Of a stretch of 64,000 nucleotides of DNA, positions 37,283-54,855 are shown piece by piece. Source of the stretch: Ridgeia piscesae. Its lineage: Eukaryota; Annelida; Polychaeta; Sabellida; Siboglinidae. The stretch covers positions 342,501 through 406,500 of the forward strand of contig JAODUO010000058.1 of the NCBI GenBank assembly GCA_025642075.2, in the 5' to 3' direction. The translations under genes and the position numbers were made by a program. Every line of letters starts with the position of its first letter. The first letter of the stretch is position 1. The notes beneath the pieces are model-generated. The model was given only the letters and a program-made list of their open reading frames with translations. It was not told the DNA's origin and ran no database searches.

Positions 37283-40200
37283 ATGGCCGCAACATCTTCC
37301 AGGGTTTTGGTTTATGGAGGAAAAGGTGCCCTTGGATCTGCCTGTGTTGCATATTTTAAGGCACAGCAATGGGTAAGAAGACACGTGTTTTTTTAAATAT
37401 ACAAAGAAACACTTTTGGGGATGTAGTTAAAGGTATTTGCTATTAAAGGTCAATCGTACTGGACGTCGATGGTAAATCATCGTCGATAAATGGGTACTTT
37501 GGCGATGGAGCCGATTTCAGACCACGTAATTTTGTTTGTAAACAACACATCGCTTCGCATGATTTGTATGCCAACTAGTCTTGTTGTTAGCTCTAATATA
37601 TGGCCATTTCGCAGTTATCATTATGTCTGAAGTTTGCTAACATGTGCGTATTTATTTTTGAGATGACCTGGTCCAGGGTCACCTGCACCCCCAGCTGGGC
37701 GGAGCGACCACGCCCACGGGATTGGGCATTACTCACTAACCTTATGTCCCTGGATAGTCTATACGATATATATTAATAGTGTAGCATTAGCTAGCACCTA
37801 TTCATGATGCAGCAGACGAAAGGCAACATTTACCAGTACATTATTTTATACTCAATCCATCCCCATATGTCAGTGACAGCACTGCATGCAGTCAAAAATA
37901 ATTACACAGGAAACGATTATATAATCTGTAGAGATTGAGTGAATGATGCAAGTACAACATAATTTGTTAAGTTGGGAAATAAATAACTCTAAATAGGTTA
38001 CTAAGCATTTATATATCAGTGGTCAGTGTCAGTGAAGTGGAAAACAGTGAAGTGGAAACTGTTCCCAGACATCTCATAATTTAGAATACTTATGTGGGAT
38101 ATAGTTGCTTGAACATCTGGCTCTCAATGGTGTGAGTTTTGAATCCTGTGCTGTCATATTGAACCTTGGGCAAGTTCGTTCACCCTACACTGCTTCAGTA
38201 TATAGTATGAAAGGGCATCTGGGTATGTGGTGGATTTTTATATTTGAATGGTCTTTGCACATTAATTGCAGCATGACTGAATACTCACCAGAGAGAGCAG
38301 GGAATGTGATTGTTAACCCATATACAAACAAGCCAGTTGACTGAGTTGAGATGTGTTTATGATCTGAAATAAACTACACGCACACATGTTCACTGATATT
38401 TCTATCCATCCATAACATGTTTTACCCATCCAAATGACGGGTGGATGGATCTTTGCATAAAGCTATGCAGAGAGGTCAATGACTCACATATTGTTCAGTT
38501 GAACAGGTCATCCAGGGCCTAAAATTACATAATTTTCCTAGTCTTATAGAATAGCATGTTCTATTTATATCTGTGGTGTAAAGGATAACGCATTTTGAGC
38601 TGTCTTAACGACAGGATATTGCACTATAGAAGAACTCACCATTTGCCCAAAAAATTTACCTTTTATAATAATGTGGTTCCGCATTACTGTAGTTATTGGG
38701 ATTATGGCGAAGTTGATAGCTTGAGTTTCCTTTCTCCATTTAGTGGGTTGGATCTCTAGACAGAGTTGCCAACGATGATGCAAATGCTAATGTCCTGGTT
38801 GAGTCGGCCGACTCATGGATGAGTCAGGAAGAACAACTCTGTGGGAAGGTGGAGGAGATGCTGGCGGGGGAGAAGCTAGACGCCATTGTCTGTGTCGCGG
38901 GCGGTTGGGCTGGCGGAAATGCTGCATCTAAAGGTAATGCTATATTTCCTTTTACCAATAATGATACCTGTACAGTGTACAGCATCTTTGGGTTACTGAT
39001 TAGCAGTCAAGGTGCTGTATGGTTTAGGCAATGACTGAAATATGTACAGACTTATTGCCTTGCCATTCTGTTAGCCAATGTATGACATTATTAAAACATT
39101 GAAATATTGTTTATGTTAATAAATACTTATGCTGTTAAATAGGAAGTGAAGTTACTTATCAAGATGTTGTATGACAAAGTGTTTGCATCAAGGTATGTGC
39201 TGAAGGTGTAGGAGGTTTGTTTTTAATTTAAGTTTTAAATTTTCATTTAAAATAATTTCTTTGCTATTACAGGCCTTGCCATTGAGGTTTTGTATACACT
39301 GGCCTGGGAGTGGGGGGGGGGCAGTATATTTGTAAAGTTACTGGCCCACCCAAAAAGTTACTGGCCCGAATATTGTAACCAAAATATGCTGCTACTGAGG
39401 TGTCCGTCGCTTTGCAAGTCCAATATAGGAGCGACATCATTTATTCGCGGTGCCAGTCAACTATTGAGCTATTAATGCAAAAACTTTGTTACGTGGATTA
39501 TTACATATTATGAGAAATCAAATATCTGCATGTCTTTAATGTTGTCTTCTTTGTGGTTCATTTCTAGACAACAACAAGTGTCATCCTCATGCACTATACA
39601 TATATATATATGACGGTGTCTTTAGCCAGGTCGTAACGTCAATGTTAGCATTGAATTGGTGGCTCTGACAGTAGGTAGATGTCACTCTTGTCACAGTGGA
39701 GGATTTGTAGTAATGTGATATTTTCCTGTAGATCTGGTGAAGAATTCAGACCTGGTGTGGAAACAGAGCGTGTGGACGTCTGTGATTGCCGCACGTCTCG
39801 CTGCCAAGTACCTCAAGGAGGGAGGGTTGTTGGCTCTCACTGGTGCCAAGCCCTGTCTCGAGGGTACCCCAGGTACGTTCCCGCATTGTAAGGCTTGGGT
39901 TCACAAGGTGCAGGGATTTAGCCATAGATGCAAGACTATCAGATGACTGTCTGAGTCAGGGGTAAATTGACGCAAAAGTCATTGATTTCAAATTTACCAC
40001 TTTCAAAGATTGTAGTATTGTACAGTGTAGTTAAATTTGCCTGTTTGTATTGTGTTTTGTTGTCATTAACAATGTTAACAGTGTACAAAGTTCTGAATAA
40101 ATTTTCATGTCATCATCATTTATATCATATCACTGGCCATGATGGCTAATTATAACACATAAGATGGGTGGGATTTAGGGCTTATATGCACATTGGTGAC

Positions 40201-40447
40201 CATGAGTCACAAAGCTGGTAATAAAATAGATCAAATGGTTTAGTAGTCATTAAAATACGAAAAAATAATTAACTCTTATTATTGAAGAACTAAACTGGCC
40301 AGTAATGGCTGCGACCGACTGTGAATGGCTTCAACACGAGCTGTTTATGTGACAAAACAAACACCTTATTGACTCTAGACTGGCAATACATTGTTTCTGG
40401 GTAACTGCCTGAAAAGATGCTTAGCATTTTTTATTTTAACTGCAGTT

Positions 40448-40513
<66 letters not shown>

Positions 40514-41349
40514 ATTTATGACATGTCAATGCACTGTTTTAATCCTTAACGTATATTTGTCAGTTTGGAGTCCAATTAACCCCTTGCATTCAAGCAAAGT
40601 TCAGAAGCATCCTGTGAATGCAGATGACAAGAGCAATGCAATAATTATGTTTATTTTATACATACCTGTATATTTGATTTATAGTAAACCAAACCTATTT
40701 TGTTTGACTGAAGAGATTTCACCCTTTTTTATTCCTGTGTGAATTTATTCTTTGATCTATGTAGCACCCTATGTAAATTTATTCTATGATCTATGGAACA
40801 CCCTGCGTACATTTATTCTATAGTATTGACCTTCTGTCTACAGGAATGATTGGCTATGGCATGGCAAAGGCTGCAGTGCATCAGCTTGTGAAGAGTCTGT
40901 CGTCAGAAGGCAGCGGACTTCCCAAGGAGGCCTTCGTCACAGCTATTCTCCCGTATGTTATTTTCTCTCCACTAGATGTCTCCACTATCAAGTACAAACT
41001 ACCCTATTTTATCCAGACTTGATTTGGTACACAGTTTCAACGCAATTGAATTGTAGCTTTAAATGTTTTGCCAATTTTTTTTGTAATGTTTTGAAAGTTG
41101 TTGGAACTGACGCTGCACTTTGACCACCTTGTGTTTATTGTTTGTACAACTTTATAGCGCCTGCTTGACCCAGTTGCCTAATTTTACAAGTGCTAAACTT
41201 GGGTTACTTCTGAACTCTTTGAATTCTCCAAGTGTGTGTTGGAACACATCATTATAGCACAGGTGGTGCCATCTGTCAATGAAGCGAGAATCAGGGTAAC
41301 ACAATTTTTTTGTTTTCTATGATATTTCTTTGTTACCTTGTTTTGTTGC

Positions 41350-41406
<57 letters not shown>

Positions 41407-41483
41407 TGTGTGCGTGTGTGCATGGGGTGTGTGTGTGTGCATGGGGGGTGTGTGTGTGCATGGGGTGTGTGTGTGTGCATGGG

Positions 41484-41519
<36 letters not shown>

Positions 41520-42557
41520 ATGGGGTATTTGTGTGTGTGTGTGGTGTGTGTGCATGTTTGTGTGCGGTGCGGGGTGCGTGAATTAATGATGTGTGAATTG
41601 ATCCATGTCTGCTGCCAGTGTGACGTTGGACACACCAATGAACAGGAAGTGGATGCCTAAAGCTGACCAGTCAACGTGGACACCTCTGGACACTCTAGCC
41701 GAGTATGTATTACCTCAGACTTGATACATAATCTAATATTTTCAGCTGTCATTGCATATGAGGTAAGAAACCTGAATTTGCTAAATTTTCCTTTGCTTAT
41801 CTATGTTGTGGACTAGAGTTGGATGACACCATTGACAAGTAAAGTGTACATCTGCTGTAGGGGTGTGTGTTGTTAGGAACCACTTTGTAAATCTCTTTCC
41901 GAGCTTGCATCAATCTATGTAAGACTGTACCCTTGGATGTATGGAACAGCCGGAGTCTATAGTATATAATTCTTATGTAGACCGTATGATATTGAACTGA
42001 AATACTCCGAATTTTGTGGCCTGTATGATTCTGTATTGATTTTATTGACAGAAATGTTCTCAATGATGAGAGGGAATGTGCTTTGAGCAATCCTGATGAC
42101 TGGGTAGTGTGCTGTATAACAATTTCAAAACAAATTTTTCTCAATTAATGTCACATTACTGTGATTTATTTGTCGTTAAATGTATGAATGACTGAATGAA
42201 ATGAATGACAGTTTATTCAACAGCACAGTAATAGTACAACATATTATGGGAAAGATAATATAATACAATACAATTTCATTATTGGCGAGTTGCTGTTTCT
42301 GTTGAAGGGACATAGAAGTCATGTGCCTTGTAACGCACAATGCCCTTTTCAAACTAAAACAGAGTAACTGTAAACAAAAGTAACAAGTAACAGTAATTTT
42401 GTTTAACAGTGACATCTATTCATAAATACATACAGTTGCATGTGTCGTTTCTTACAGACGTCTGTTCAAATGGGGCGAGGGCAAAGAGAGACCGGCCAAT
42501 GGCAGTCTTGTTCAGGTGGTCACGAAGGACGGGAAGACAGACTTTGTGCCCACCTAA
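37283..42557 (+). CDS. QDPR: QDPR orthologue, dihydropteridine reductase
   Basis: Exons: 37283-37372, 38744-38933, 39732-39872, 40844-40952, 41619-41702, 42458-42557; GT-AG, phases consistent, 714 nt, 237 residues (human 244). The enzyme uses NADH to regenerate tetrahydrobiopterin, cofactor of aromatic amino acid hydroxylases, in the cytosol. It is a short-chain dehydrogenase: nucleotide-binding [15 protein letters not shown] near residues 8-22; [16 protein letters not shown]; catalytic Tyr-X3-Lys in [25 protein letters not shown]; and ending TDFVPT. The ATG at 37283 ([13 protein letters not shown]) fits the family; an upstream in-frame ATG at 37154 would add a basic, unrelated N-terminus. 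Long (TG)n and (TA)n arrays and SINE copies lie in introns. Confidence 0.97.
38095..38470 (+). mobile_element. SINE-like repeat with conserved 3' block
   Basis: B-box-like GTTTTGAATCC near 38136, then GGGCAAGTTCGTTCACCCTA and a body also found at 17846 and 60303, a tail GAGTTGAGATGTGTTTATGA also near 15820, and a block at 38423-38468 (CCCATCCAAATGACGGGTGG ... GCATAAAGCTATG) also at 16291 and, inverted, at about 31290-31325. In QDPR intron 1. Confidence 0.65.
40452..40511. repeat. (TA)n microsatellite
   Basis: About 58 bp of uninterrupted TA in QDPR intron 3. Confidence 0.95.
41354..41578. repeat. (TG)n with GCATGGGG interruptions
   Basis: TG repeats broken by several GTGCATGGGGTGTGTG units. 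In QDPR sense it is a UG-rich tract ending about 40 nt before the exon 5 acceptor at 41617-41618. Confidence 0.95.
42180..42420 (-). mobile_element. Retroposon-like 3' end (candidate)
   Basis: On the minus strand an AATAAA (in GTTGAATAAACTGTCATTCA) is followed by CATT-rich sequence (CATTTCATTCAGTCATTCAT), resembling a retroposon 3' end with a simple tail. No protein similarity recognised. In QDPR intron 5. Confidence 0.3.
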
Positions 42558-45500
42558 CCGTTCCACCCTCCCGCGGACTGGCTCAGACACAGATTGTCAG
42601 TTGACTATGTTCGATTCAGAACTGGTGCAAATAAATGTAATTTAGGTCACACAGAATCATTCCCGTTTTTAAATATGGCATTCAGAAGTTGATATTTTAA
42701 TTTTGTATTCTTTAAGGAACTGTTTAGTAACTTGTGTGATCTTGTTGTTAATTGTGTACAAGATGGGTCGATCGTCATCAATTACATTAAGTGCCTGAGT
42801 CGCTTCACAAATGGCCGTCCAGATAATGACCTGCTATACGGACGTATCTCTAAACGCTTCAAGTAACAACTTAGTGCTGCCCCCTATGTCAGCAGTGTTA
42901 TATAGTATCGTTTCCTCATACGAGTGGGCTATATTGTAGTATTAGACAGTATCAGCTCCTCACATGTGTGTTATATTGTGAAAGCCGACACTATCAGAAG
43001 ACAGCCGTCATGTGATACTCAGTTAGTCTAGTTGGAACAAATGTGATAAACTGTATTGTTATTAAGTTGTTACTTTTGTCTGGTAGATTGTTGCCGTGTC
43101 TGCCTGTATTGCAGTAGAACCCACGTAGTTTTAGATAAGTTACAAAATGTTGTGAAGCACTGCATCCACTGGCTGGAATGTGTTTGAATCGTTTGTGTTG
43201 TCTATTAAGTAATGTGACTACTTTAGTAATTGAGATGTTTACTATGTCTAGCTTACCGGGGCTACATCGTGTACCAAATGGGAACGCCTCAGATGTTACA
43301 GGTAACTTGATATTGGTGTTTCTACGGTGTGTAGCTCGTAATGAAACCGTTGCCAGGCTGACACCACATGTGTTAACTGGAAACTTGTGGTTGCACTTCT
43401 CCGTTTCTTTTATGTCGGATGAACAGGGACATGTTTTTCCTTTGTTGCGAGCTTATTGGGTCTTCCTGGTCCCAGCCACTTTTGTTAGTTATTCAATACA
43501 AACAAAAACACTACACATTAGTGCATGTTACTTGAGACGACAGAATTATCAACTGATCAAAATGGCCATGTGTTGAAAATGTCTCACTTTAAAAAATATT
43601 TAAAATCATGATATTTAAATTTGAGAATGCTGGATGTCGGGGAAAGCAGTATTTCCCACCTGAAAGCAGTAATGCTGACATAGTAATGCTGACATCTATA
43701 GTAAGGTTTGCTGACGAAGCCACTCATTTGTAATGTAATTGTCATGTAATTTTCTTTGGTCAGGGTAATATGATATCTGTCTTCCATATATTCTGGTGGT
43801 TGGGTCCCAGCCGTGCTTTTGTGACTTGTGCCTTGAATGACTTGTAGGAGTGAACTTCCTTGAATGACTTGTTTGTCTCTACAACTGTGTTCACGCCTCC
43901 CTTGTGTTCATTGCAAGTATTTGCCAAGATTTCTTTTAAATGTATAAAATACAGTCAAGTGCCAATGAGATAAATTAATGATCTCGGAGTTAATAAGAGT
44001 TGTATTATGATGATCACTGCCATGCCATTCCACTGTTATTTGAAACAGGTGACGGGTGCTTTTAAGATGACATTTAATGATGATTGTGTCCGTACGATAC
44101 TAAATTATAAGTACAATCAAGAAATTAGGTGAAACATCACAGATTTACGTACAAGTACCATGGCCATGGGAAATTCTGCTGTTTTAATAACTACAGGCAT
44201 ATGTTGAACCACGAGTGCCTCAGTTAACACGTTAGTTGCTCTGTGCCTTTTATCCATATTTCATAGAACAAATTATGTTTTTGACATAGGACATCTGCTA
44301 TAGGTTGTGGCATTCTAGTATACTCTGCATATAACATGATGACATGTGTAGCATAGATAAATTTGTTATACATCATACGGTTTTAAATGATCTGATTAAC
44401 AACTTCCTCCTATGTACTATGTGTTTAATTCCTGGATTGTTCGATACAACCAGTGAATATATTCCACCACCGGTGTAGAATCAAGAGATTGTCTAGTTTA
44501 TGATGTTTTACATTTCAGTATTTTATATTACAAAGTGCAGATGTAGTACATGCGCACGTTTATTTTTCAGTGATATAATGTGTGATCTCCAGTGGGGTAG
44601 CTACAATATGCATTGTTATCTAGTTATATACAAACTATATACAGGTGTTTAGTGGTACATGTTAGAGGGTATACATTATTATACACATATATAATTGGTA
44701 ATGAAGAAAATATATTCAATACCAATGTGTGTTTGTTGTTATTTGATTATATACTTTGGGAGAAACTTAATCCTACTAATAGCTTACACCCGTCTAATAA
44801 TTGGATAGCAAGAGTGGCATTTATCACCATTAGATTATTTACCCTAAAATTGTTTCAGCTGACCATTTTGTTTTTCTGTACACAGTGGTATGAGCTTGTG
44901 TGAGTTTAAATGTACTTTTTGTTCCCAAGACAAAAGATTGAATTCAAGCCTTCTCAGCTGTTGAACCAACTTTGTGGCATTCACTCCCCATCAGTGTTAA
45001 GTCAGGAGGACGTGTGATGTAATGTTTCTCACCTTCTAAACAATGTATTGCGTATCCTTCTTAGCAATTCTATCCATGTGCTGACAACTTTCAATTTCGC
45101 TTTGTCAATGATTAAGAAAATGCTTAATCCTTTTGATTGTGTCACCACTGAAAAAAGATTTTCTGAGGATATTAGCACTAAAGAAGTCATTTTGTTGTTA
45201 GATGTAGACATAACCATATTGTTTCAATTACAAATGCTGCACAAGTGACATATTACATTGCAAAAAAAGAAGGCAAACACCATAAAAGTAACAACAACAT
45301 TTATAAGGGAACTGAAATAATTCACCACATGAAATGTCTTTGATTCACATTTATTAAACATTTCATAAATATGTACAATCTATATACAACCTACACCCAT
45401 CATCCACCTTGGTGGAATACACAGATTTGTGAGAAAACGTTGTGTTCTGTGTCTGTTGCTGCTTCTAGTTCTATCAGAAAGTAATGTCCGTACATGAACC

Positions 45501-46465
45501 TGTTTTGAGAAGCTTCAATATGTAGTGAAGGTGAAGGTCACACACTTCAATGGTTGATGTTTTGTAATTGTCAGATGTGCAAATTAATTCAACAATAAGT
45601 AGAAATTATTGGAACAGAAACGGAACACAGCTTGCATTATAAACCGAGTTTGTAAATGTTTTACTGAAACATAATTAAAAAATACTGCCTCATGAAATAG
45701 CTGTAGTTATATACACCAGTCACAAATTGACTTAGGTGACAAATATTTTTCAAATGTTTTGCTTTAAATAACACCACGTGTGTGTGTATGAATGTGTGTA
45801 TAACTCCATGTGCGTGTGTGTGCATGTTTCTTTGAACACAACAAAATGGAGATCTTATGAATTCTCTATTGGCAGACACTAGTAATGTTTGTACTTACTT
45901 GTGATAACATTGTAATAAAAATACATCAATACTTTGAAATTCTCCACACAATATTACAAAAAATAATGTTATATAGTTTTACAACACAATTACATTACAA
46001 CCCTGCCTTATCCAATTTATATGGTTTAAGTAACAGTATATATATTGTATATACATGTACATATATATCTGTATATAATATGCTATATCTACACAGTACC
46101 AGGGTGCACAAATGATCTCACAAATGTGCAAAATCTACAAACAAAATGCATTTAGCACTGGTTAAAACCCTATCACAACTAACTCTGACTTTTTTACAAT
46201 ACAAAAATGGCTATTAGCATCACTTTAATGATGTGTTTCGCTCAGTAGGTAGCAAAAGTGCAGTCATCTATTTACCCCGTGATACACGGCAACAACCAAT
46301 CCACTCCCCCTACTGCATAAGGGGTGACACTCGTCATGAAAGGTCATATGTCGTCTCCCAACCAACGTCACCCTTTAATTAAAATATTTTGGGACTTTCA
46401 GATTTTTTGCAACCTCCCCATAACATTTAGCACATCTTTTGAGATTATATATATACTGTATACAG

Positions 46466-46509
<44 letters not shown>

Positions 46510-47185
46510 TATATATTTATACAGTGTATATAGTCTCTTCAAAAGATGTAATATCGATATGATCTCACTGTATATGTATATATAATATATATACAGCATA
46601 TATACCACGAAAAGACAAACATGGTATATTGACCAATTTGCCACAAAATGAGGCCTGTGAATTAACAGATGACATCACACCTCACAATGAGAGGCTTTGC
46701 ACAAACAGCCACATTTAGGGGGAGTTGGTACATCTCTGTAGTATGGCACCCAGTTACTGCCTAGGGGGAGCGTGTTCAGTAGTTTGGCACCCATTTGGTG
46801 TCTAGGGGGAGGGTGTTCAGTAGTTTGGCACTCATTTACTATTTAGGGGGAGGGTGTTCAGTAGTATGGCACCCAGTTACTGTCTAGGGGGAGGGTGTTC
46901 AGTAGTATGGCACCCAGTTACTGTCTAGGGGGAGGGTGTTCAGTAGTATGGCACCCAGTTACTGTCTAGGGGGAGGGTGTTCAGTAGTATGGCACCCAGT
47001 TACTGTCTAGGGGGAGGGTGTTCAGTAGTATGGCACCCAGTTACTGTCTAGGGGGAGGGTGTTCAGTAGTATGGCACCCAGTTACTGTCTAGGGGGAGGG
47101 TGTTCAGTAGTATGGCACCCAGTTACTGTCTAGGGGGAGGGTGTTCAGTAGTATGGCACCCAGTTACTGTCTAGGGGGAGGGTGT
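42558..47185. other. Convergent intergenic region QDPR/TM2D2
   Basis: Presumed 3' UTRs and spacer. AATAAA at 42630-42635, 73 bp after the QDPR stop, is the best polyadenylation signal for QDPR. For TM2D2 a minus-strand AATAAA at 45349-45354 is possible but distant. No convincing gene: a 132-codon ORF at 43178-43576 lacks recognisable features. A weak LINE-like tail reading (TLWHSLP) lies near 44960. The minisatellite at 46739-47213 is listed separately. Confidence 0.55.
46467..46507. repeat. (TA)n microsatellite
   Basis: About 40 bp of TA, flanked by further TATATA-rich sequence to about 46600. Confidence 0.9.

Positions 47186-47213
<28 letters not shown>
46739..47213. repeat. 41-bp minisatellite seeded on the TM2D2 stop-codon region
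   Basis: About 11-12 units, period exactly 41 bp (46874 to 46915). On the minus strand every unit reads GACAGTAACTGGGTGCCATA, then CTACTGA and a CCTCCCCCTA spacer: the last TM2D2 codons DSNWVPYY plus stop. The copy nearest the gene is the real terminus. Copies away from it (46739-46860) are more diverged, those next to it nearly identical. Confidence 0.93.
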
Positions 47214-51324
<4,111 letters not shown>

Positions 51325-52369
51325 GTTCGTGTTTCATATTGGCAAAAGTTTGCGTCAATACAACGGACAACTCAGCCTACCCGTTCGCACGTATTATGTT
51401 GCTGCGTAAAATATTAAATTTACTGTTTTATGCACTGCCTTATATGTGTTTTAAGGATGGTTATTTATGTAGTTTTAGACGTGCCACATTACTTGTACTA
51501 TGCTACATATCGGTTGAACGTATTGTATCAGAGATCCATGTAATAATCAAAGCAATTGCTCTTTCGTTGAAACGGGTTGCAATGGTGTTGACATACAGCA
51601 ACAGGCGGAATTGATTACATTTTTAATCTGCCAAATCACTGAGAAGTGACTGCCCTGCGTTATTATTGTAAAACTACTTTTTTTGCCTAATGATATCTTT
51701 ATTGTAGCATCGGAACACAGTCTCAGAAAGGTTAATGTTTTTTTCTCCAATTTGTCGCCTTGTAAAAGTAAGAACTTCTGGAATAGCATAACGATTGCCT
51801 AGTTTTTCCTATTATCGCCAACATGTTCATATTGATGGCAGCTGGCTCTGCCTCTGAGGTTAATCTAGTCTAAGCTAGCCTACATTCCTCTACGACTGGG
51901 CTTATCACTGTTGTATATATTTTAGCAACGTCACAAATTAAAGATGTACATAAATATTGTCTTTAAACGTCAACAGAGTGAGGGATTGGCTGGACTGCCA
52001 AAGCCTAGGCAAAGCAGTCAAAGTTCAAACATTAATTAGCATGCAAGGATTTTTGGCACTTTTGCAGTTTGAATCATCATAAAAAACATGAAATCAGCCA
52101 CTTATAATCATCAATGTTTACATTATAGATCTACTATGCCTATATGCTACAATACAGCTGTTGCGTGATACAAAACGCGGATAGCAATTGGACCTCAAGC
52201 AGTATCACTTAAAAGAGTTTGCTGTAAAAATAATGTTTACATGTGAAAACAAGTAATGTTTTATACAGTTGTATCAATAAAACACACAGTGTTAAAGGTA
52301 TATATAGTAGATGTACATTGTGAAATTTGATGACCGTAAGTGGCTATTTTCATGGTTTTCTTTTCAATT

Positions 52370-52422
<53 letters not shown>

Positions 52423-52621
52423 TGTACCATATTTTAAAGATGGAAATCTATTTCCGCAAATATATCTTGGTATCTTTGTGGAAGGAAATGTGATGTTTCT
52501 GGATGTTTTTAAGCTCAAAATAATATGAAACTGTAGTAGTGACTAGTCTTCCACAAAGAATAATACATTAAAGTGAAGATATTGTCTGCATTGTGTTAAT
52601 TGCGTGTACTTTATTTCAGTG
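51325..52621. promoter_or_regulatory. Divergent promoter region TM2D2/STX18
   Basis: 1297 bp between the two start codons. The STX18 ATG lies two bases after a good splice acceptor (TACTTTATTTCAG, ending 52619), so STX18 probably has a 5' non-coding exon inside this interval, bringing the two start sites closer. I could not pick its donor. A (TA)n tract lies at 52374-52421. No other gene seen. Confidence 0.55.
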
Positions 52622-54643
52622 ATGGCAGATATCACGCCCTTATTTAAAGCAACAGTGAAGGCGATCAAAGCACGATTGAAAGCACAAGGGGAAGTCACTG
52701 CACCTGATAAAAGCATCTTAGGAACATCTAAACAGAAAAGTGAATTCTCAGTAAAAGCAAAAAATGTGGTATGTGCAAAATTTGTAATGAAGAGTCTAGA
52801 CATTTTACATAAATTCTAGAGTGCGTATGGTGTAAAAATATTACCGTGTCACTTGGTGTACCACAACCTGATGGCCACTGGGCAATCATTGATGACTTTT
52901 GACGGCTCTTTTTCATTTACTGCTGCCAACTCCTGGATGTTCTTTTCCCACCTCTTCTTCTGTCTCCATCTTTTTCTTCTATCTTACTGTCCTGGAAAAG
53001 TCTCCTGCAGGATAGTTCACTGTGGTGAATACATCAGCAGTAACATGATTGTTTCAATGCTATGAACTTTGATATCATTACAAAAGTATTATTCTACTGT
53101 TTAATTGTGCCCAGTTGTGAGAAACATTGCAGATGTTGCCATTATATCGGAATCTAAATAATCTTATTTTAAATAGAGAGGATTCCAAGAAGTGTTTAAT
53201 ATCTGTAAGCATACAGTTGGAATTGGCGTCTTCTGTTAATCAATACTGGTCTTACAGGGTATTTTAGGAAATCTCTTATAAAATAACTTACATTTGTAGG
53301 TAAACACAATTACACAAATGCGAGGTTTTCTTCTGGAGAACAGGAAAGCCTACATTGATGTTACAAGGTGGGTTTAAACTTTAATATGTGACAATAATTC
53401 ATTTACTTTAACGTGCAGCATCTGTTCAGTGTACACTGTAACATACACATGCAATTTATAATATTAAAGGCTTCTAATATATTTTGTTAATAAAAATTGA
53501 CTACCGGTACCCCCTAATATCCCTTATCTACAACTAACTTCCTCATTTTATGCAAACAAATTATTTTGTTCTGGTGGAATTATTTTACAACTGTTGAATT
53601 GCTTTGCCTTAATTATAATTCAACCTTTTGAAAGTTATTTGATGGATGCTAAATCTGTCAATGATAATTTATAAGCTTTGTCATATTGACCTGCTGCACA
53701 GTACAGATTTAAAAGTGAAGAGCATGATCTTGTGAATTGACAGAGGAGTTTTGAGGTGTTATTATTATGTTTGATTACAGTTATCTAGGATCAGAAGGCT
53801 CGAAGATGACAGACTCGGAGAGAGACCAAATTGACACTGAAGCGGAAAGTTTCATGAAGACCTGCTCAGAAGCTATCAAGCTGTTTAAACAAGAATGTAG
53901 GCATCATTTTTATCAAGACAAGTCATACAAATATGATGAAATGGGGACAAATCTGGCACAAACACGGAACTTGACCAGATTCTATCACATGTTTATTTTA
54001 CATTTCTTTAATTCATTTGAGATGCCCATTTTTTGTATCATACATGACATATATTTGCATACAGTCCTTAAAATGTAATTTATCTAGACAACAATAAACG
54101 TAAAATGTAAATTATGTTGATAATTAAATACTTGAAAAATCTTAAGAAACTGTTTATGACAGTTTTTGTGTATATTTATATTTCGTTTGACAAGACAAGG
54201 GTTTTGTGTTTATAAGAAATATTTTTGTTTTCTAATCTGTTTGATATGTATTGTATTCTTACATGAATTTCAAGTAACCTGACCTTTCTACATTCTGCCC
54301 AATGTTGGTAATTATTAGCATACAGTTTACTGAGTCAGTATGCTGCATGGTTATACTGTGTTTTAATAACATTTTAAAATCACATTTTGTGTACCAAATC
54401 TGACACAAACATTTCGGACTTTGTTGCCATTCTCTGTGGTTTTGAATTCTTAATATACACCACCATCAATTACGTGTTTATGTTTAGACTTTGATGATGA
54501 TACACAAAAGTTACTTTTATCTGAAAATAAAGAAAACAAATATCATGTTTTGCCCTGAAGTCCTTCATGATAACATAATAAGATTAGTAAATGCCATTTT
54601 GAGGGCGGTCTACCTGCAAAATATTTATTCCATTATTAAGAAC

Positions 54644-54689
<46 letters not shown>

Positions 54690-54808
54690 TGTCATTTTAT
54701 TAAGTCAAAATCAATACATTTTATCTTTACTGTTTTTATAGACAAATCTCAACAATATGCAGACAAACAAGTCATGCTATTTTATTGCTGGTGTAATATA
54801 TAAAGACA

Positions 54809-54855
<47 letters not shown>

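Noticed and set aside
43178..43576. 132-codon plus-strand ORF after QDPR
   Set aside because: No domain, signal or homology recognised, and it lies in the probable 3' flank; length is possible by chance.
44930..45020. LINE C-terminal scrap (TLWHSLP reading)
   Set aside because: Only one short motif supports it; too weak to list as an element.
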